This document shows, one piece after another, positions 55,333 to 64,000 of a DNA stretch of 64,000 nt (position 1 is its first letter; each line of letters opens with the position of its first letter). Origin of the DNA: Staphylococcus sp. KG4-3 (lineage in GTDB: Bacteria > Bacillota > Bacilli > Staphylococcales > Staphylococcaceae); the NCBI RefSeq assembly GCF_033597815.2, contig NZ_CP166245.1, positions 558,001-622,000 of the forward strand. Reading direction: 5' to 3'. The notes under the pieces were generated by a model. It saw nothing but the letters and a program-made list of their open reading frames with translations. It searched no databases and was not told the origin of the DNA. Position numbers and translations under genes: made by a program.

Positions 55333-55627
55333 AATATACACTCCTAATTTTTTTATTGAGTTATTTCTATGATGAAAAGCACTTATTACGTTGAGTGATT
55401 CATATTTAAATTGAATCAAAAAAGTACTTGATGGATTTGTATAAACCACCTCCTTGAATGTTAATACGTTCAGTGAGGGGAGTAACAAATACAGCACCAA
55501 GTACTTTTTGACAATCCCTTTAATATTTATAACTTTTTAATATTTACTCAATACATTGTATGCATTAGTAACTTATAAAAAGTTGAAGTAAATTATAAAT
55601 GATAATGATATAGTTAGTTTTTAAAAT
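55333..55627 (-). promoter_or_regulatory. structured leader between DUF2294 gene and fdh
   Basis: 295 nt without a gene. A perfect 12-bp stem (AAAAAGTACTTG 55419-55430 with CAAGTACTTTTT 55498-55509) encloses about 67 nt with further pairings (ATTTGT/ACAAAT and TGAA/TTCA plus CTCC/GGAG). Read in the fdh direction the right side ends in a T-run, like a terminator with a large structured loop; the loop also contains AAGGAGGTGG. It may attenuate read-through from the DUF2294 gene into fdh. I see no known riboswitch consensus. Confidence 0.55.
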
Positions 55628-55987
55628 CTATTCAATATTTTGATCGAAAACAAATATAGAAACAACTTCGTCGTCTTCTAAAGAGAGGTCGGTAAATAGT
55701 TTAACGAATTTTGCTCCGACAAGTTCTTCCATTTCAGTTGGTGGACTTTGTTTATATAATGCTTTTACTTCTTCAGTCCTTCCATATTTAAGCATACTCT
55801 CTAAATCTTTATTACGCAAATAAAGATTTTCAACTTTGCTTAAACTACCGGTCATGTGAACTACAGCCCAATTGTCTTTAAAGAAAACTTTAACAGTCTC
55901 TGGACCCTTGCCGATATAAGTTTTTCTATAAGCACGAACTAAATTAGCGAATGCCTGGGTTTTATTATTTTTTTCTATGATATTCAC
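55628..55987 (-). CDS. DUF2294 family protein, 119 aa
   Basis: Small soluble protein: QAFANLVRAYRKTYIGKGPE, then TVKVFFKDNWAVVHMTGSLSK, characteristic of DUF2294. In S. aureus a homologous gene also lies next to fdh, so the pair is kept although its location changed. Function is unknown; the association suggests a role with formate or bicarbonate. The start is a GTG with a weak ribosome-binding site, so the exact N-terminus is uncertain. Confidence 0.8.
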   Translation of the reverse strand: MNIIEKNNKTQAFANLVRAYRKTYIGKGPETVKVFFKDNWAVVHMTGSLSKVENLYLRNKDLESMLKYGRTEEVKALYKQSPPTEMEELVGAKFVKLFTDLSLEDDEVVSIFVFDQNIE

Positions 55988-56105
55988 CCCATTTGCTAAA
56001 TAATATTTATTATTATAGACACATAAATATATGGTAACGCTTTTAATATACTTTGAAAAGTGCTTTGTTTGTAATTCACTAATTCAAAAGTTTATAAAGT
56101 ATAAA

Positions 56106-56142
56106 AAGCCCTAGCACTGAATATGAAATCAATGCTAGGGGG
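56106..56142 (-). terminator. terminator of tarH
   Basis: CCCTAGCA (56109-56116) pairs with TGCTAGGG (56133-56140). On the minus strand it follows the tarH stop and runs into CTTTTTAT. Confidence 0.85.
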
Positions 56143-56157
56143 GTATCACGTTTTATA

Positions 56158-57349
<1,192 letters not shown>

Positions 57350-58150
57350 ATGAATGCAGTATGGGTAGTATTTAGAGAGCATTTTAAAAATTTCTATCTA
57401 ATACAAAGACTAGCACAGTTCCAAGTGAAGATTTCTAATACAAATAACTATCTAGGTATGGCTTGGGAGTTAATTAATCCAGCTATGCAAATCATGGTTT
57501 ATTGGTTTGTATTTGGTCTTGGTATTAGAAGTAACAATCCTATAGATGGTGTGCCATTTATTTATTGGTTACTCGTAGGTATCAGCATGTGGTTCTTTGT
57601 TAACCAAGGAATTTTGGAAGGTACTAAATCAATAGCAACAAAATATAACCAAGTAGCGAAGATGAATTTTCCGTTATCAATCATACCTTCTTACATAGTA
57701 ATGAGTAGGTTTTACGGTCATCTTGCACTACTTGTCGTAGTCATTTTACTATGTATGTTGGCAGGTTACTATCCAACGATATACACGTTGCAACTTTTCT
57801 TATATGTACCATTTGCATTAATATTAACAACTGCAATAGCGTTATTTACATCAACGTTAGGAGTGCTTGTAAAGGACACACAACAAGCAATTCAAGCGCT
57901 CATGAGAATGGTGTTCTTTGCATCATCTATTTTAATTGTACCTCCAGAAGGCATTGTAAAAGATATAATGAAATTAAATCCAATATATTATCTAGCTGAA
58001 GCATATCGTTCTGCTGTGTTACATAAAGAGTGGTATTTTATAACGCATTGGGAACTGACATTGTATAATTTATTAATCATCTTGTTCTTATTTATAGTAG
58101 GTTCGATTATGCATATGCGTTATAGAGATCATTTTGCAGACTTTATGTAA
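57350..58150 (+). CDS. tarG: teichoic acid export permease TarG
   Basis: 266-residue ABC-2 type permease with six hydrophobic segments, the channel half of TarGH. The N-terminus carries an amphipathic helix (FREHFKNFYLIQRLAQFQVK) and LGMAWELINPAMQIMVYWFVF. S. aureus TarG is the target of the inhibitor targocil. It is followed by a terminator rather than tarB. Confidence 0.94.
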   Translation: MNAVWVVFREHFKNFYLIQRLAQFQVKISNTNNYLGMAWELINPAMQIMVYWFVFGLGIRSNNPIDGVPFIYWLLVGISMWFFVNQGILEGTKSIATKYNQVAKMNFPLSIIPSYIVMSRFYGHLALLVVVILLCMLAGYYPTIYTLQLFLYVPFALILTTAIALFTSTLGVLVKDTQQAIQALMRMVFFASSILIVPPEGIVKDIMKLNPIYYLAEAYRSAVLHKEWYFITHWELTLYNLLIILFLFIVGSIMHMRYRDHFADFM

Positions 58151-58190
58151 TGGAAATATTGGAATGACTACATTTGAGTAGTGTTGTAAT

Positions 58191-58248
58191 GGGAGTAGGG
58201 CAGAAATCAATTTTTTTAAAATGATTTCTGCATCTGCTCCCTTTTTTA
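58191..58248 (+). terminator. terminator of tarG
   Basis: GGGAG and GGCAGAAATCA on the left pair with TGATTTCTGC and CTCCC on the right, followed by TTTTTTAT. Confidence 0.85.
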
Positions 58249-58511
58249 TTTTCTACTAAAATTAAAAGTTGTTAAATAGAGTAGTGTTTATAGTTAACGT
58301 TTTGTTATAGAACTGGTACGATACCTAAATAACATAAAACTTTAGCTGGTAAACATAAATTTTAAAATCATGTGAGTTTATGAATGAAAGTAAAATACGT
58401 TTTTAAAGATGTGTTGATGTTATATTATATAAAAGGTTTTTCTATAACTTTTTATGTGGGGTAGATATAATAAAAGCTAAAGTAGTTAATAATTAACGGC
58501 GGTGAAATGTA
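58249..58511. other. gap before tarB
   Basis: 263 AT-rich nt with no gene; expected to contain the promoter for the tarB-tagX-tarD run. Confidence 0.4.
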
Positions 58512-59603
58512 TTGAGACAAATTATAAAAAAGCTTTATATCATTATCATTAGCTTTTTGAATATGATATATCGAAAGAAAAAAGTTCAAAGTGACCAAAT
58601 TGTGTTGATGATGACTTTTGCTGAAGATGTGTTACCTATTATTGAAGCGTTAAACCGTAAAGGATATAAATTGACAGTTATTGGCACAGAAAAAAATCGT
58701 AAATATATCCAACATTTAGAGAATACAGTGTTTTTACCTGCAGGAAATAAACAAGTATTTAAGCATATCAAAGCGTTGAGTAGCGCAAAGGTGATTGTAA
58801 TAGACACTTATTATCTGATAATGGGTGGATTTAAGAAGAAAAAACAGCAAACTGTCGTACAAACATGGCATGCGGCAGGCGCATTGAAAAATTTCGGATT
58901 TACAGATAGACAAGTTGACTTATCAAATAATAAAATAGTTCAACAATATAAAAAAGTTTATGACGCAACAGATAAGTATATTGTTGGTGGTGAACCAATG
59001 GCAGACTGCTTTAAAGAATCATTTGGAGCAAATGAAAAACAATTTTTAAGAACGGGATTGCCTAGGTTGGTGCCATACACAAGGTTGGACGTTGAACAAA
59101 GACAACAAGAATTGAAACAACAATATGGGATAAACGGCAAGGTAGCTGTTTATGTACCTACCTATCGAGAACACAAGCAGGCTAACCGTCAGATAGATAA
59201 ACAGAAATTTGAAGCAAAGTTACCAGAGTATACTTTATTGAGCAAATTACACCCATCTATTGCCACAGAGCAACAGACGACAATTAACTTGCAATCATTA
59301 ATGATATTAGCAGACGTGATTATTAGTGATTACAGTTCACTAGCAATTGAAGCGAGCATATTAAACAAACCCACGCTTTTTTATGTTTATGATGAAGCGG
59401 ATTATAGTCGCACCCGTGGATTAAATGTATTTTATGAAAAAATACCTAAGGCATATAAAGCATATAATGAGGATGAATTAATGCATAAGTTACATGAAAA
59501 TAGTTACGCGACAGCACTATTATTTGAAGATTGGCATAAATATAATACGAAAGATAGTTTGACGAGCATAATTAATGAAATTGAAAAGATGGTGAAAAAA
59601 TGA
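58512..59603 (+). CDS. tarB: teichoic acid glycerol-phosphate primase TarB
   Basis: 363-residue CDP-glycerol glycerophosphotransferase that attaches the first glycerol phosphate to the TarA product. QTWHAAGALKNFG and SKLHPSIA carry the conserved His residues; DVIISDYSSLAIEASIL is the signature of the CDP-glycerol transferase family. An N-terminal hydrophobic stretch would anchor it. TTG start, 7 nt after GGCGGTG. It overlaps tagX by four bases. Confidence 0.93.
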   Translation: MRQIIKKLYIIIISFLNMIYRKKKVQSDQIVLMMTFAEDVLPIIEALNRKGYKLTVIGTEKNRKYIQHLENTVFLPAGNKQVFKHIKALSSAKVIVIDTYYLIMGGFKKKKQQTVVQTWHAAGALKNFGFTDRQVDLSNNKIVQQYKKVYDATDKYIVGGEPMADCFKESFGANEKQFLRTGLPRLVPYTRLDVEQRQQELKQQYGINGKVAVYVPTYREHKQANRQIDKQKFEAKLPEYTLLSKLHPSIATEQQTTINLQSLMILADVIISDYSSLAIEASILNKPTLFYVYDEADYSRTRGLNVFYEKIPKAYKAYNEDELMHKLHENSYATALLFEDWHKYNTKDSLTSIINEIEKMVKK

Positions 59604-60658
59604 AAATTTCAATAATCATTCCTGTGTATAATGCTGAAGACACAATTCGAAGAGCAATTGCATCGATTGATACAAAGCAAAATTATGAAATTATATGCAT
59701 CAATGATGGTTCGGAAGATGATAGTAAGTTTGTATTAGAACAATTGCAAAAAGAATATAAAAATATAACGATTATCAACCAAGAAAATCAAGGTGCGGCA
59801 GTTAGTAGAAATGTTGGTATTGCTAATATGTCAGGCGATGTTTTTATGTTTTTAGATGCTGACGATGAATTCTTACCTAGTAGAATAGATTTTATGGCTG
59901 ATTATTATCAACGAGATGAAAATGTAGATATTGTTATCGGACAAATTGCAAGGGAAAACAATGGTGACTGGCAAACCATTTATTCTCATGAAGTAATCAA
60001 GAAATTAGATACTGTAAATATTGCTCAATGTCCTGAAGTGATGCAATCAATTGGTCCTGGTGCCAAAATGTTTAGCGCAAAATTTGCTGATTTAAGATTC
60101 GATGAAGACGTTGTTTTTTGTGAAGAACATACCTTCATTATCCAAGCATATAAAAAGGCACGAGATATTCAATTATTGCCAGATATCGTTTATGGATATA
60201 ATGAGCAAGCTGGTTCAGTAACTGATCAACTTGCGAATCAATTTGAATCTTATATGCGTGATGCAGAAAAAGTTAGAACACGTGTAATGGATACATTATT
60301 GCTAAGAGAAGCAAGAGTCTATTATAGTTACCGTATGGATGAATTGATTGTAAGTTATCTGATTCAAGCATACGTCAGAGAGCATAAAACCGTTACACAA
60401 CAAATGTTAGATCTTGTTATCTCATATATTAAAGAAATGCAAAAAACAGATTATGCTGGGGAAGCATTATTTAGAATAATTAAAGTGATTGAACAAGGTA
60501 GTGTGAAATGGAACAAAGCTTTATATTATCAATGGAGAGATGCATTGTTAAGCGTTGGTATTGGGAGACCTAATTATTATCGTTTTAAAGTGGAAGTGCT
60601 ACCGAGACGCGCAAAATTTAGAGGTAAAATGAAATTAAAACAAATTTTGAAAAGATGA
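59600..60658 (+). CDS. tagX: glycosyltransferase TagX (GT2)
   Basis: 352-residue family 2 glycosyltransferase. KISIIIPVYNAEDTIRRAIA and the DxD-type VFMFLDADDEF show the GT-A fold; a helical C-terminal part ends in basic residues. In S. aureus tagX lies between tarB and tarD but its precise role in teichoic acid synthesis is not settled. It is translationally coupled to tarB (ATGA overlap). Confidence 0.88.
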   Translation: MKISIIIPVYNAEDTIRRAIASIDTKQNYEIICINDGSEDDSKFVLEQLQKEYKNITIINQENQGAAVSRNVGIANMSGDVFMFLDADDEFLPSRIDFMADYYQRDENVDIVIGQIARENNGDWQTIYSHEVIKKLDTVNIAQCPEVMQSIGPGAKMFSAKFADLRFDEDVVFCEEHTFIIQAYKKARDIQLLPDIVYGYNEQAGSVTDQLANQFESYMRDAEKVRTRVMDTLLLREARVYYSYRMDELIVSYLIQAYVREHKTVTQQMLDLVISYIKEMQKTDYAGEALFRIIKVIEQGSVKWNKALYYQWRDALLSVGIGRPNYYRFKVEVLPRRAKFRGKMKLKQILKR

Positions 60659-60750
60659 AAATTATCAGAATTCGTAAACTAAGATTTAATATGCTATAAT
60701 TTTTAAAAATGTAAATATTAAATTAATATTTTGTTAAGGAGCATATGCTA

Positions 60751-61149
60751 ATGAAACGAGTTATTACTTATGGAACATATGATTTATTGCATTATGGCCA
60801 TATTGAATTATTAAGAAGAGCTAGAGAAATGGGCGATTATTTAGTCGTGGCACTCTCAACAGATGAATTTAATCGAGTTAAAAATAAAAAATCTTATTAT
60901 AATTATGAACAAAGAAAAATGATGTTAGAATCAATTAGGTATGTCGATCTTGTTATCCCTGAAAGTGGTTGGGGACAAAAAGAAATTGATGTTGATCGAT
61001 ATGAGATAGATACATTTGTTATGGGCCACGATTGGGAAGGTGAATTCGACTTCTTAAAAGATAAATGTGAAGTTATTTATCTAAATCGTACTGAAGGTAT
61101 CTCTACGACTAAAATTAAAAAAGAACTTTATGGTGACAATGAAAAATAG
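60751..61149 (+). CDS. tarD: glycerol-3-phosphate cytidylyltransferase TarD
   Basis: 132 residues. TarD makes CDP-glycerol, the precursor used by TarB. The cytidylyltransferase HxGH motif is LLHYGHIEL (His14, His17), and RTEGISTTKIKK is the second nucleotide-binding motif. The ATG at 60751 is chosen, 9 nt after AGGAG; an ATG at 60745 is only 3 nt away. Confidence 0.95.
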   Translation: MKRVITYGTYDLLHYGHIELLRRAREMGDYLVVALSTDEFNRVKNKKSYYNYEQRKMMLESIRYVDLVIPESGWGQKEIDVDRYEIDTFVMGHDWEGEFDFLKDKCEVIYLNRTEGISTTKIKKELYGDNEK

Positions 61150-61191
61150 CTTTGCTATTTTATAAATGATTTATTGCGAAGTGATTTGAGT

Positions 61192-61249
61192 AGCTAGGTT
61201 ACAGAAATACGGGATTGATAACCGTTGATGTGATCTAGCTTATTTTTGT
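61192..61249 (+). terminator. probable terminator after tarD
   Basis: AGCTAG (61192-61197) pairs with CTAGCT (61235-61240), enclosing an ACGG/CCGT hairpin, followed by TATTTTTG. Confidence 0.55.
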
Positions 61250-61391
61250 TATTGTTTGTTAATTTACATTTAAGACGTGTATTTAGTATCAACTGTTTAA
61301 AAGGTTTATAAAGAATCTGTAGGGACTGCGAACGGGCATTTAACGCTAATTATTTCTCTTCATGACTCATTTAGTTTTGTTGTTAAAATAA

Positions 61392-61442
61392 ATGAGGATG
61401 TGAAAACAAAATCAAAAATTCGATTTCATCTTCACACCCTCA
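61392..61442 (-). terminator. probable terminator of pbp4
   Basis: GAGGATGTGAA at the left pairs imperfectly with TTCACACCCTC at the right, with an AAATC/GATTT inner stem. On the minus strand it is followed by an ATTTATTTT stretch. Confidence 0.6.
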
Positions 61443-61560
61443 ATATGTTTGAGCAGCTACTACCTAGTTAAGGGTAGTAGTAATATTAAGTTTACTTTGC
61501 GTGAGTATAACATTAATTGAATAGCAGGGCTTAATAATGTAACAATCACTTGAACGATTA

Positions 61561-62856
61561 TTATTTCTTATTAATTGATTTTTTTCTGATTAAATCAATG
61601 ATTAGATAGATAATGATTGCGATTGCTGCAATAATTAGAATTGTACCTAATAAAGTTAGTATTGGATGCTCATCCCAAGATGATTTTACAACTGTTGTTG
61701 CTTGATGAACGAGTGGTTTGTTGACATCAACTGAAGGGGGACCATATTTACTACTAATAAACTCGCGGTCATATTCAATATGTGCTTTGTTATCTTCAAT
61801 TACAACTTTATAGTCTTTTTTATCAAAATCTTTTGGTAACACATCGTAAAGATCTTTTTCTACAAAATACGTTTTCCCATTAATTTTTTGTTCACCTTTT
61901 GACAATACTTTTTCATATTTATACTGGTCGAAAGACATGTTCATTAAAGCATTACCTATCATGTTACGCTGCTTTTCGCCACCAAGTTTATCGTAATTAC
62001 CTGCACCCATAATAGCTTGGTTAATTCTAAAGCCATCACGTTTCGTTGTTATTGTATGGTTATAGTCAGCAACATCGCTTGACCCCGTTTTCAAACCGTC
62101 AGTACCTTCTAAACTCATATCTGCACCTTCAAGCGAATGGTTGAAGGTGTAATATGTCACACCGTGTTGTGTAGGTGCTAGTTGCTTAGTGAAATCTAAT
62201 ATTTTCGGTGTGTCTTGAACGGCACGTTGCGAAAGTATACCGAAGTCTTTGGCAGTAGATGTATTATCATTTTCATTTTTATATTTTTTAGGTACAAAGT
62301 CACGAAGTTGGTGATTTTCTGCACCTGTTGGATTTACAAAATGCGTATTTTCCATTCCTAATGCTTTTGCTTTTTTATTCATTTTATCAGTGAAGTCAGA
62401 AAGATTGCCTGAAACTTCTTTTCCTAAAATGAGTGCAGCTGCATTACTTGAGTTTGATACCGTAATTTGAAGTAATTCCTTAATTGTATACGTTTCGCCA
62501 GGGTATAACTTGGTATTGCTTAATTCTGGTAAGGTGGACATACGATAGTGTGTATCTGTAATTTTTACTTTATCGTTTAAAGATAACTCGCCTTTATTGA
62601 CTGCGTTAAGCGTAAGATACATGGTCATAAGCTTAGTCATTGAAGCAGGGTACCACTTTTTATTCATGTTGTATTGATAAAGTAGCTGACCCGTTTGTGC
62701 AACATTTACTGCACCCTCAGGTTGATAGGCTTCAGATACATTATAACCATATTGATTTGCTGCTTGTGTGGGTGTAACAGTTTCAGCTTCAGCAAAGGGT
62801 GTTATAATTGTACCGACGAAGAGTACAGTTATAAATGTCAAAATTAACTTTCTCAT
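61561..62856 (-). CDS. pbp4: penicillin-binding protein 4 (D,D-carboxypeptidase/transpeptidase)
   Basis: 431 residues. A signal peptide (1-24, ending AEA) exports the serine D,D-peptidase domain. PASMTKL gives the nucleophile Ser72 and Lys75, SSN at 136-138 is the second motif, and KTG (256-258) the third. A membrane helix (about 400-422) and basic tail anchor it at the C-terminus. In S. aureus PBP4 raises peptidoglycan cross-linking, and wall teichoic acid directs it to the septum, so its place beside tar genes makes sense. It is divergent from abcA, with a shared promoter region. Confidence 0.95.
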   Translation of the reverse strand: MRKLILTFITVLFVGTIITPFAEAETVTPTQAANQYGYNVSEAYQPEGAVNVAQTGQLLYQYNMNKKWYPASMTKLMTMYLTLNAVNKGELSLNDKVKITDTHYRMSTLPELSNTKLYPGETYTIKELLQITVSNSSNAAALILGKEVSGNLSDFTDKMNKKAKALGMENTHFVNPTGAENHQLRDFVPKKYKNENDNTSTAKDFGILSQRAVQDTPKILDFTKQLAPTQHGVTYYTFNHSLEGADMSLEGTDGLKTGSSDVADYNHTITTKRDGFRINQAIMGAGNYDKLGGEKQRNMIGNALMNMSFDQYKYEKVLSKGEQKINGKTYFVEKDLYDVLPKDFDKKDYKVVIEDNKAHIEYDREFISSKYGPPSVDVNKPLVHQATTVVKSSWDEHPILTLLGTILIIAAIAIIIYLIIDLIRKKSINKK

Positions 62857-63092
62857 AATTACATTCCCTCTTAATATTTTGAGTTTTATTGCAATAGAAA
62901 TATTTTAGCATATTGTAAAGTTTAAATAAAATACATTCATGAAATTGTTGTAATTATTGCATTGTTAAAAATGATTGTAAAAAATAAAATTGTGTTTGCT
63001 TGGAATTTAACTCATTAACTATTATAATGTTATTCTGCTCAGATTGATTTTTAGCATTAGCTTAAAAATATAAAAATAGAAGAGGTAAAAAT
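62857..63092. promoter_or_regulatory. shared pbp4-abcA divergent promoter region
   Basis: 236 AT-rich nt between divergent genes. In S. aureus this interval carries overlapping pbp4 and abcA promoters controlled by MgrA and other regulators. A TATAAT-like TATTATAATG stretch lies at about 63018-63027. I cannot define operators here. Confidence 0.5.
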
Positions 63093-64000
63093 ATGAAGCA
63101 AGAAAATCCATTATTCTATTTATTTAAAAAACTGTCATGGCCAGTTGGCCTTATCATTATTGCTGTATTTATTTCTTCATTGGGTAGTATTACTGGGCTT
63201 CTAGTCCCACTATTTACTGGGAAACTGGTAGATAAATTTTCCTTTGATAATATGAACTGGATGTTTGTTGCAGGCTTTATTTCAATTTTTATTGTTAATG
63301 CATTACTTAGCGGTGTTGGTTTATATCTATTAAGTAAAATTGGGGAAAAGGTTATATACGCAATTAGATCTGTTTTATGGCATCATATTATCCATTTAAA
63401 AATGCCATTTTTTGATCAAAATGAAAGTGGCCAATTGATGAGCCGACTGACGGATGATACGAAAGTCATCAATGAATTTATTTCTCAAAAACTTCCTAAT
63501 TTATTACCGTCTGTATTAACAATTTTAGGTTCGTTGGTTATGTTATTCATTATGGATTGGAAAATGACATTAGTCACATTCATCACTATTCCAATTTTTG
63601 TGTTAATCATGTTTCCATTAGGTAAAATTATGGAAAAGATTTCTAAAAAAACACAAGCTGAAATTGCTAATTTTAGTGGCTTGTTAGGTCGAGTTTTGAC
63701 AGAAATGCGTTTAGTGAAAGTTTCACATACAGAAGACTTAGAACTGAATAATGCACATAAAAACTTAAAAGAGATTTACTTTTTAGGATTAAAACAAGCT
63801 AAAATCACCGCAGTAATACAGCCTATTTCAGGCGTGATTATGTTACTTACAATCGCAATTATATTAGGGTTTGGTGCGATTAGAATTTCCACTGGTGCAA
63901 TCTCAGCAGGTACATTGATTGCTATGATTTTCTATGTGATCCAATTATCAACGCCACTGATTAATCTTTCAACGCTTGTTACAGATTATAAAAAAGCTGT
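63093..64000 (+). CDS. abcA: ABC transporter AbcA, N-terminal part (runs off the window)
   Basis: An open frame from the ATG at 63093 (AGAGGT upstream) continues past the last base, giving about 302 residues without a stop. The visible part is a type 1 exporter membrane domain: six hydrophobic segments, with FFDQNESGQLMSRLTDDTKV and a later EMRLVKVSHTED coupling region. The ATPase domain would lie beyond the window. Staphylococcal AbcA is a homodimeric multidrug exporter divergent from pbp4 and also exports phenol-soluble modulins. Confidence 0.92.
   Translation, partial: MKQENPLFYLFKKLSWPVGLIIIAVFISSLGSITGLLVPLFTGKLVDKFSFDNMNWMFVAGFISIFIVNALLSGVGLYLLSKIGEKVIYAIRSVLWHHIIHLKMPFFDQNESGQLMSRLTDDTKVINEFISQKLPNLLPSVLTILGSLVMLFIMDWKMTLVTFITIPIFVLIMFPLGKIMEKISKKTQAEIANFSGLLGRVLTEMRLVKVSHTEDLELNNAHKNLKEIYFLGLKQAKITAVIQPISGVIMLLTIAIILGFGAIRISTGAISAGTLIAMIFYVIQLSTPLINLSTLVTDYKKA

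Larger units (their letters stand above)
61150..61560. other. structured gap between tarD and pbp4
   Basis: 411 nt between convergent genes. It contains the tarD-side hairpin, a CTACTACC/GGTAGTAG inverted repeat (61457-61464/61473-61480) and a long imperfect repeat near 61392-61441. No ORF with a ribosome-binding site. A small RNA cannot be excluded. Confidence 0.5.

Noticed and set aside
55333..55500. 56-residue N-terminal extension of formate dehydrogenase
   Set aside because: The extension is encoded by the structured leader; a good ribosome-binding site precedes the internal ATG at 55332, and the protein from there has normal length.

Overview
The window is a low-GC Firmicute chromosome and clearly Staphylococcus. 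Strong AGGAGG ribosome-binding sites, frequent TTG starts, sarA, the mevalonate cluster, the mnhA2-G2 antiporter operon, mntABC/mntR and the tar/tag wall teichoic acid genes ending in pbp4-abcA all occur in the order I know from the S. aureus core genome. It is probably not S. aureus: a PTS/RpiR/oxidoreductase block follows mvaK2, and a formate dehydrogenase gene with its DUF2294 partner sits inside the teichoic acid locus. I cannot name the species from sequence alone. I see no tRNA, rRNA, prophage, insertion sequence or CRISPR array.

Layout. 1-9.5 kb: a 56-residue protein, pdxK, a 91-bp tandem repeat, ung with DUF5327 and DUF423 genes, an amino-acid permease, a split ThrE-type exporter, hemQ, pta and lipL. 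10.1-13.1 kb: mvaK1-mvaD-mvaK2. 13.4-20.0 kb: the accessory block, with a PTS EIIBC, a divergent RpiR regulator and a four-gene operon (Gfo/Idh/MocA oxidoreductase, ThuA-like protein, second oxidoreductase, TIM-barrel isomerase), plus two cre-like sites. 20.4-31.2 kb: small metabolic and repair genes, argS, and an iron/cobalamin-type lipoprotein with a permease but no ATPase. 31.3-36.2 kb: an atypical HAD protein, an apparently dead alpha/beta hydrolase, a secreted protein, a membrane protein, an Asp-nucleophile hydrolase and sarA. 36.6-40.3 kb: an adaptor-like protein, a duplicated DMT transporter, small DUFs and a degenerate tyrosine recombinase. 40.3-48.6 kb: mnhA2-G2 and a CPA1 antiporter. 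48.6-52.1 kb: mntABC, mntR, an MntR palindrome and an RsaC-like 3' UTR RNA. 52.3-62.9 kb: an M50-like protein, tarA, the fdh/DUF2294 insertion, tarH, tarG, tarB, tagX, tarD and pbp4. The window ends inside abcA.

The most original candidate is the 13.4-20.0 kb block. It joins PTS uptake of a glycoside to enzymes of the ThuA/ThuB (3-keto-sugar) type, with no glycoside hydrolase beside them. I infer an oxidation-based, hydrolase-independent route for a sugar or glycoside imported by the PTS. Other points worth attention are the RsaC-like RNA, the relocated fdh module with a structured leader, and several proteins that keep a fold but have lost its catalytic residues.
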